Source: Marmoricola sp. OAE513 (GTDB lineage: Bacteria > Actinomycetota > Actinomycetes > Propionibacteriales > Nocardioidaceae). From it: a stretch of 64,000 nt of DNA. Below, one piece after another: positions 58,874 to 64,000 of the stretch. How positions within the stretch are numbered: the first letter of the stretch is position 1; the number at the start of each line of letters is the position of its first letter. Made by a program: the position numbers and the translations under genes. The notes below the pieces were generated by a model, which was not told the DNA's origin, made no database searches, and was given only the letters and a program-made list of their open reading frames with translations. Location of the stretch: NCBI RefSeq assembly GCF_040546585.1, contig NZ_JBEPOC010000001.1:620001-684000 (forward strand), in the 5' to 3' direction.

Positions 58874-60874
58874 ATGGCCTCGACACCTCCCTCCCCCGGA
58901 CTGCCCCGGGTGGCGACCGCGATCGCGGTTGCCGCCTGGGGCATCGCCCTGCTCGCCGTCGGTTTCGTCACGGTCTCCCGGCCACCGGTCGATACCGATT
59001 TCTGGTTCTTCGCGGTCGACGCGATGGTCGCCGTCGTCTACGGAACCGCAGGAGCGGTGACCCTCTCGCGGCGGGTCCACCCGGTTCCGCTGATCCTTGC
59101 GGTCACGGCGGTCGGCGGCGGACTGGCCTCGCTGGGCTACGCGTGGAAGGTGCTGGAGCTGAAGTACGGCGGTCTCCCCGAGCTCGCCGGCGTGCTCAAG
59201 CTGAGCAACACCGCATGGGTGCCCGGTACCTTGGCGCTCTTCCTGGTCATTCCCTGGCTGATCCGCGACCACCGTCTCGGTCTCGAGTGGATCGGCGTGC
59301 TCGGCGGCTCGGCGATCGCGCTGTACATGACGTGGGAGCGGATCTTCCTGGACGGGCGTGACGACCACCTGATGTTTCAGCTGACCGTGGTCTACGGCAT
59401 CGTCACCGCTCTCGTCGTCGCGGCACGTTGGGTGGCCGGGCCTGTGGAGGAACGTCGGGGGCTCGGGTGGCTGACACTCGGAACCCTGGTCATGGCGTTG
59501 TCCTTCGTCCCCCTGGTCCTTGCGGTGGGCGCCGAGTACGACGCGGTGAAGAAGATCGTCACGGTCGACGTGCTCGGGCTCACCCTGAATTTCGAGCACG
59601 TCATCAACGGGACGCCGGCCCTGCACCTGGCCGCCCAGGCCCTCTTCCCCGCTGCGATCCTGGTCGCGGTCCTGCGCGGCCGAATGTGGGGGCTCGACCT
59701 GGCCATCAGTCGCACCACGTTGGCCGGGCTGCTGACCCTGGTTCTGGTGATCCTCTACCTGCTGGTCTCCCTGCTCGTCGAGAAGATCATCCCGGGCGAG
59801 GGTTTCGCCCACCTGGTCGCCGCCGGCACGGTCGCCGTCGCGGTCCAGCCCGCACGCCTCTGGTTCTCCGTCCGCGTCAACAAGCTCGTGTACGGCGACG
59901 CCGCCACCGACCCCGCCCACCTGGTCCGCACCCTCGGCAGCCGCCTCGGCGTGGTCGCCGACACCGACGAGCTCTTCGCCGGCCTGGCCCGTGACCTCGG
60001 CCGGTCGATGCGGCTGGAGTCGGTGGCCGTCCGCGCGCCCGGCGTCGACGTGCGCTGGGGCCGACCGACCTCCGAGCCGACCTCCCTCCCGCTGCGGCAC
60101 CAGGGCGAACAGGTCGGCACCGTCGAGGTGACCGCACCTGCCGGGGAGTCCCTCGGCGAGCGCGGTGCCCAGCTGGTCAGCGACTTCGGCTCGGTGGCCG
60201 CGGCGGCGCTCGCGGTGCGACAGCAGGCCGCCGAGGTCGAGGACGCCCGGGCCCGTCTGACCCGAGCACGCCTGGAGGAGCGGCGGGTCATCCGCCGGGA
60301 GATCCACGACGGCCTCGGCCCCTCCCTGGCCGGGCTCCGGTTGGGACTCCAAGGGGCGCGCAACCTGCTCGGGCGGGACGATGCCGCTGCCGCGAAGATC
60401 CTCGAACAGCTGCAGGCCGACCTCGACCAGCGGGTCGACGAGGTCCGAACCCTGTCGCACAGCCTGCTGCCCCCCGTCATCGACGAGCTCGGGCTCGCGC
60501 CGGCTCTTCAGGAGCTGGCTGCCCGCCACGCCGACACCGGTCTGACCGTGCAGGCCCGCGCCGACCTGCCGGCGGGCCTGCCCACGCCGATCGCTGCGGC
60601 GGCGTACGCCATCGCGAGCGAGGCGCTGATCAACACCGCCCGCCACAGCGGCGCCGAGAACGCCGGCGTCGATGCGCGCGTCGAGGCCGACCGGCTGGTG
60701 GTGACCGTTCAGGACGACGGCAGCGGCGTGGCAGCAGACGCCGTGGCCGGGGTCGGCACCCGTTCGATGAGCGAACGTGCCGAGGAGCTCGGCGGCTCGG
60801 TCACGACCGAGGCCCGCCCCGGCGGCGGTACGGTGGTCCGCGCCGAGCTGCCCCTGGAGGTCGACCGTGTCTGA
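58874..60874 (+). CDS. NarL-type membrane sensor histidine kinase (HisKA_3)
   Basis: This protein has about 666 residues. The N-terminal half holds about eight to nine membrane segments (residues ~15-320). A GAF-like region (~345-445, DTDELFAGLARDLGRSMRLESVAVRAPG) precedes a HisKA_3 dimerisation domain with His478 in RREIHDGLGPSLAGLRLGL and a HATPase domain (AYAIASEALINTARHSGAENA, VQDDGSGVA, GVGTRSMSERAEELGG). It overlaps the response regulator gene by 8 nt. The start is uncertain: the ATG at 58874 lacks a ribosome-binding site, and a GTG at 58847 behind GGGGGCGAGG is an alternative. Confidence 0.88.
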   Translation: MASTPPSPGLPRVATAIAVAAWGIALLAVGFVTVSRPPVDTDFWFFAVDAMVAVVYGTAGAVTLSRRVHPVPLILAVTAVGGGLASLGYAWKVLELKYGGLPELAGVLKLSNTAWVPGTLALFLVIPWLIRDHRLGLEWIGVLGGSAIALYMTWERIFLDGRDDHLMFQLTVVYGIVTALVVAARWVAGPVEERRGLGWLTLGTLVMALSFVPLVLAVGAEYDAVKKIVTVDVLGLTLNFEHVINGTPALHLAAQALFPAAILVAVLRGRMWGLDLAISRTTLAGLLTLVLVILYLLVSLLVEKIIPGEGFAHLVAAGTVAVAVQPARLWFSVRVNKLVYGDAATDPAHLVRTLGSRLGVVADTDELFAGLARDLGRSMRLESVAVRAPGVDVRWGRPTSEPTSLPLRHQGEQVGTVEVTAPAGESLGERGAQLVSDFGSVAAAALAVRQQAAEVEDARARLTRARLEERRVIRREIHDGLGPSLAGLRLGLQGARNLLGRDDAAAAKILEQLQADLDQRVDEVRTLSHSLLPPVIDELGLAPALQELAARHADTGLTVQARADLPAGLPTPIAAAAYAIASEALINTARHSGAENAGVDARVEADRLVVTVQDDGSGVAADAVAGVGTRSMSERAEELGGSVTTEARPGGGTVVRAELPLEVDRV

Positions 60875-61526
60875 GGCAAGCACCCCGATCCGAGTCGTCG
60901 TGGTCGACGACCACCCGGTGTTCCGGCTCGGGATGGGCGCACTGCTCGCCTCGCTCGACGGGGTCGAGGTCGTCGGCGACGCCGAGGACGCGGCGGCGGC
61001 CCACGAGCTGATCGCAGCGCAGCAGCCCGACGTCGTCCTCATGGACCTGCACCTCGGCGAGGACTCCGGCATCGAGGCGACCCGCGCGGTCGCCCGGACC
61101 CACCCCGACGTCGCGGTCCTCGTGATCACGATGCAGGAGGACGACGAGTCGGTGGTCGCCTCCATCCGCGCCGGCGCCAGCGGCTACCTGCTCAAGGGAG
61201 CCTCTCCCGACGAGGTCGAGCGCGCGGTGCGTGCGGTCGCCAACGGCGAGATGATCCTCGGCCCCAAGGTGGCCGCCCGCGCGATGGCGACCGTCACGTC
61301 CGGGCGGACCGCCGTCCGGGTGCCGTTCCCCGAGCTCACCGACCGCGAGCGCGAGGTGCTCGACCTGGTCGCCCGCGGCTTCGACAACACCACGATCTCG
61401 CGGCGGCTGGTGCTCAGCCCGAAGACGGTTCGCAACCACGTCGCCAACGTGCTCAACAAGATCGGAGCGTCCGACCGCTCAGCGGCGATCGTCGCAGCCC
61501 GCGAGGGCGGGCTGGGAATCGACTAG
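60867..61526 (+). CDS. NarL/LuxR-family response regulator
   Basis: This 219-residue regulator has a receiver domain with acidic pocket VVVDDHPVF, phospho-acceptor Asp60 (VVLMDLHLGED) and Lys110 (GYLLKGA), followed by a LuxR-type HTH (LTDREREVLDLVARGFDNTTISRRLVLSPKTVRNHVANVLNKIG, residues ~150-195). The GTG at 60867 overlaps the kinase gene, so the two form a cognate pair. Target genes are unknown; the membrane protein at 58116 is a candidate. Confidence 0.93.
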   Translation: MSEASTPIRVVVVDDHPVFRLGMGALLASLDGVEVVGDAEDAAAAHELIAAQQPDVVLMDLHLGEDSGIEATRAVARTHPDVAVLVITMQEDDESVVASIRAGASGYLLKGASPDEVERAVRAVANGEMILGPKVAARAMATVTSGRTAVRVPFPELTDREREVLDLVARGFDNTTISRRLVLSPKTVRNHVANVLNKIGASDRSAAIVAAREGGLGID

Positions 61527-61531
61527 ACGCG

Positions 61532-61565
61532 ACGGAGCCGCCGACCCGAAAGTCGACGGCTCCGT
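61532..61565. terminator. Bidirectional hairpin terminator between response regulator and dehydrogenase genes
   Basis: A 9-bp stem (ACGGAGCCG / CGGCTCCGT), one mismatch and an inner 4-bp stem (CGAC / GTCG) enclose a CCGAAA loop. It sits between convergent genes, 6 nt after the regulator's stop. Confidence 0.7.
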
Positions 61566-61608
61566 GGTGAGCGCATCCCCGCGCCGGGAGGGGCCGGGGA
61601 GGTCTGGT

Positions 61609-62829
61609 TCAGCTGTAGTCGTGGAACCCACGCTTGGTCTTGCGACCGAGGTGACCGTCGGCGACGACCTTCTCCAGGGTGGCGGCCGGCGCGAAGCCGG
61701 GCTCCTTGAACTCGGCGTACAGCTCCTTCTGGATCGCCAGCGACACGTCGTTGCCGACGACGTCGAGCAGCTGGAACGGACCCATCGGGAACCCCGCCTC
61801 GGCCTTGATCGCGTCGTTGATGACGTCGAGCTCGACACCGGTCTCCGAGAGCAGCACCGCGTCGTTGAGGTACGGGAACAGCAGGCAGTTCACGATGAAG
61901 CCGGAGCGGTCGGCGCACGACACCGCCACCTTGCCGACCTTGGCGCACAGCGCCAGCGTGGTCTCGTTGACCTCGGCCGAGGTCGACGGGCCGGTGACGA
62001 CCTCGACGAGCTTCATCACGGTGGCCGGGTTGAAGAAGTGCATGCCGATGACCGACTCCGGACGAGAGGTGGCGTCGGCCAGCTGGGTGATCGGGAGCGA
62101 CGAGGTGGTCGTCGCCAGGATCGCGCCCTGCTTGATGATCCGGTCGAAGTCGCGGAACAGCTCGAGCTTGAGGTCGAGGTCCTCGGCGATCGCCTCGACG
62201 ACGATGTCGACGTCGGCCAGCGCCTCGCGCGAGGTCGCACCGGTCAGGCGACCCAGAACGGCGGCCTTGGTCTCCTCGTCGGACTTGCCGCGCTCGATCA
62301 GCTTGTCGAGGCCCTTGGTGATGCCGGCGGTGACGCCCGCGATCTTGTCCTCGCCGCGACCGACGAACACGACGTCGTAGCCGGCCTGGGCGAAGACCTG
62401 GACGATGCCCGAAGCCATCGTGCCGGTGCCGACGACGCCGACCTTGGCGATCTCGTGCTTGAGCTGCGGCTGGTCGTCGGCCGACGGGGTCTCGTCGTCC
62501 GCGACGACCGCGTCGCCCTCGTAGGTGTAGAAGCCACGGCCCGCGGCCTTACCGGTCCGACCCTCGGCGACGAGCTTCTCCAGCAGGTCGGCGGGCTTGT
62601 GCAGGTTGTCGCCGGTCTCGGCGTACCGGGCCGCGAGGCCGTCGCGGACGACGTCGAGACCGATCTCGTCGAGCGTGGTCAGCGGGCCGCGCGGGTAGCC
62701 GCAACCGAAGCGCATCGCGTTGTCGATGTCACCACGCGAGGCGTAGGACTGCTCGAACATGCGGACCGCGTGGTTGAGGTACGGGAGCACCAGCGTGTCG
62801 TGGATCTGGGTGGCTGAGGTGTCAGTCAT
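61609..62829 (-). CDS. 3-hydroxyacyl-CoA dehydrogenase with reordered domains
   Basis: This 406-residue protein opens with a 3HCDH C-terminal-type helical domain (residues ~8-103, LVLPYLNHAVRMFEQSYASRGDIDNAMRFGCGYPRGP, ending AAGRGFYTYEG). A Rossmann domain follows (~127-300, VGVVGTGTMASGIVQVFAQAGYDVVFV) with catalytic His in GMHFFNPATVMKLVEVV. A second 3HCDH C-terminal domain (~305-406) ends RKTKRGFHDYS. The order C-N-C differs from the usual N-C or N-C-C form. It oxidises 3-hydroxyacyl-CoA with NAD and links to the thiolase/ccr pathway. The ATG at 62829 is used. A dyad lies at 62853-62864. Confidence 0.88.
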   Translation of the reverse strand: MTDTSATQIHDTLVLPYLNHAVRMFEQSYASRGDIDNAMRFGCGYPRGPLTTLDEIGLDVVRDGLAARYAETGDNLHKPADLLEKLVAEGRTGKAAGRGFYTYEGDAVVADDETPSADDQPQLKHEIAKVGVVGTGTMASGIVQVFAQAGYDVVFVGRGEDKIAGVTAGITKGLDKLIERGKSDEETKAAVLGRLTGATSREALADVDIVVEAIAEDLDLKLELFRDFDRIIKQGAILATTTSSLPITQLADATSRPESVIGMHFFNPATVMKLVEVVTGPSTSAEVNETTLALCAKVGKVAVSCADRSGFIVNCLLFPYLNDAVLLSETGVELDVINDAIKAEAGFPMGPFQLLDVVGNDVSLAIQKELYAEFKEPGFAPAATLEKVVADGHLGRKTKRGFHDYS

Positions 62830-62852
62830 GGCGGCGATCTTGCCACGCAACC

Positions 62853-62864
62853 TACTCGCGAGTA
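62853..62864. promoter_or_regulatory. Palindrome TACTCGCGAGTA upstream of the hydroxyacyl-CoA dehydrogenase
   Basis: This is a perfect 12-bp dyad 24 nt before the ATG. Similar TACTnnnnAGTA dyads are reasonable TetR-family operators for acyl-CoA genes, but no regulator gene is nearby and the assignment is inference. Confidence 0.4.
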
Positions 62865-62902
62865 AGGGTTCTCCCACCCTTCGATATGCCAGACCGGTCA
62901 CA

Positions 62903-63717
62903 TCAGCTGCCGAAGACGTGCTCCCCCGCAGCGACGCGGGCCCGGATGTGGGCGATCGAACGGGTGAACGGCCAGGCGCGACGCGACGCCGGCAGCCGTC
63001 GTACGACGGCTCCGACGACCTTGTTGAACCGCACGAACCTGCGCTGCTGGGCCGGCGTCCAGATCAGCCCGAGCTTCGGCCGCAGCTCGGCGGGCAGGTA
63101 GCCGGTGACCAGCCAGGTGCGCAGCCGCAGCACCGGCGCCGGGATCCGGCGCCCCAGGTACTCCAGCCGGATCACCCGGTGCAGGTACTCCCCCACGTTC
63201 GCATCGATCTCGGCCGCGGCCAGGCCCTCGCGCCAGTAGACCTCGAAGGCGTCCCGGTCGACCGGCCACAGCGCGAGCGGCATCTGCAACATGCCGCCGA
63301 AGATCGCGCCCTGGCGGTAGAACTCCTCGCGCTCGGCGCCCGTCAGCGGCCCGTAGGTGTACTCGCGCGCCTCCTCGAAACCCCGGTAGATGCAGGCGCC
63401 GACCCAACGCTGCAGCTCGGGGTCGAAAGCCCCCGGTACCCGGGCGTGGGAGCCGTTGACCGCGTTCCGGTACGCCGCCCGCTCCTCGGGCGTCCCCAGC
63501 ACCGCGCGACAGCGAGCAGACCCACGGTTGTGCGCTGCCGGCGACGCGGGTTGCCGAACAGGCTGCCCTCGGTCACCGCGCTGTCCTTCACGCCGTACCC
63601 GATCTCCGGCCGGCTGAGCTGCATGACCACGTTCGCCGTCCCGGACAGCGCGGTGAAGATCGACGCCCCCTGCGCGAGCAGCGAGGTGTCGAGGTGGTCC
63701 AGATCACCGACGGCCAT
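62903..63717 (-). pseudogene. Frameshifted MpaB/DUF2236-type oxygenase-like protein
   Basis: Read from the ATG at 63717, one frame gives VGDLDHLDTSLLAQGASIFTALSGTANVVMQLSRPEIGYGV and RRQRTTVGLLAVA. Homology then continues in another frame with VLGTPEERAAYRNAVNGSHARVPGAFDPELQRWVG to the stop at 62903. Joining them needs one extra base in the GCGCG run near 63503-63508. The combined protein (about 271 residues) resembles the haem-binding MpaB/DUF2236 family of oxygenases and latex-clearing-like proteins, with the TVxHL-type block RTTVG and His in NGSHARV. It is either a broken gene or a sequencing deletion. Confidence 0.72.
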
Positions 63718-63802
63718 GGCGTGAGGTTACTGGTCCGCTGTGAGCACAATGAGGGCTTCGTGGACCTGAAGAAGCCGGGTCCCTCCCCTCCCAGGAGCAC
63801 GA

Positions 63803-64000
63803 ATGACCGTCTCGGAACCTCCCCGCCCCGAACGCGGACGCACGGCGGACGAGCGTCCCCGCGACGTCAGCGCCGCCCAGCTCGCGGTCGAGGCGGACCC
63901 GACCTGGACCGGGAAGATCCTGGCGCTGGCGCACCCGCGCTTCTGGTTCTCGATGGCCGAGGGTTACCCCGTCGGCCTCAAGCAGTTCCTGCAGCTCGGG
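63803..64000 (+). CDS. N-terminal fragment of an unidentified protein (cut by right edge)
   Basis: Sixty-six codons are visible from an ATG with AGGAG at 5 nt. The first ~35 residues are polar (MTVSEPPRPERGRTADERP); the next stretch, KILALAHPRFWFSMAEGYPVGLKQF, looks like an amphipathic entry to a membrane segment. The PRFWF element is loosely reminiscent of UbiA-type prenyltransferases, but too little is visible to assign it. Confidence 0.55.
   Translation, partial: MTVSEPPRPERGRTADERPRDVSAAQLAVEADPTWTGKILALAHPRFWFSMAEGYPVGLKQFLQLG

Noticed and set aside
58082-61165. Open minus-strand frame of about 1027 codons
   Set aside because: It is the antisense shadow of the membrane protein, histidine kinase and response regulator genes, and it has low-complexity His/Gln/Asp/Gly composition.

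Overview
The window is about 64 kb of very GC-rich, densely packed chromosome, with genes that overlap by 4 nt (ATGA/GTGA), many GTG and TTG starts, Tat signals and several leaderless-type promoters. Gene content points to a high-GC actinobacterium: an MSMEG_05xx-type nitrilase cluster, the GlgE trehalose/glycogen pathway, NnaR-type nitrate assimilation, crotonyl-CoA carboxylase/reductase beside a Scy/FilP-like coiled coil, and a 13E12-type HNH protein. A Nocardioides-like member of the Propionibacteriales fits best; this is inference, because no rRNA or other marker gene is present.

Layout. 1-6.8 kb: a minus-strand polyamine-type ABC transporter operon (potD, potA, potB, potC and an FAD amine oxidase cut by the left edge), a divergent Lrp/AsnC regulator, and a second, frameshifted FAD oxidase. 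7-8.6 kb: a Tat-exported PhoD phosphatase. 8.7-17.1 kb: an amidohydrolase and a complete Nit1C-type cluster (nitB, nitD radical SAM, fused nitE-nitF, nitC nitrilase, nitG, nitH) extended by a second nitrilase homologue that has lost two catalytic residues and by an MSMEG_0565-type glycosyltransferase. 17.1-24.1 kb: glgE, treS, mak and glgB, beginning 3 nt after that glycosyltransferase, so probably co-transcribed. 24.1-28.8 kb: HNH protein, SRPBCC protein, Nudix hydrolase, and an EamA transporter divergent from a LysR regulator. 28.8-38.2 kb: a minus-strand nitrate assimilation operon narK, nasC, nasB, nirB, nirD and the HemD-like regulator nnaR.

38.4-53 kb: a CnoX/YbbN-like thioredoxin-TPR protein, an orphan MASE1 histidine kinase, and an acyl-CoA group made of an isobutyryl-CoA-mutase-like large subunit, a VOC/epimerase-like protein, MeaB chaperone, thiolase, methylmalonyl-CoA epimerase and crotonyl-CoA carboxylase/reductase. 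Interspersed are a secreted beta-propeller protein, a MarR regulator, an SDR and a DivIVA-associated (Scy/FilP-like) coiled coil. 53-64 kb: EamA transporter, CGNR zinc-finger regulator, a striking 32-bp-phased repeat array, alpha/beta hydrolase, GH114-like secreted protein, WYL regulator divergent from a DinB protein, membrane protein, a NarL-type two-component pair, an unusually ordered 3-hydroxyacyl-CoA dehydrogenase, a frameshifted MpaB-type oxygenase and the start of an unidentified gene.

The main themes are nitrogen acquisition (polyamines, nitriles/cyanide, nitrate), trehalose-to-alpha-glucan storage, and C4/branched acyl-CoA interconversion. The most unusual items are the catalytically broken nitrilase paralogue inside an otherwise intact Nit1C cluster, and the array of eight ACATGT-centred repeats that fills the convergent intergenic space at 54.5-54.8 kb. 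No tRNA, rRNA, CRISPR array, insertion sequence or integrase was recognised.
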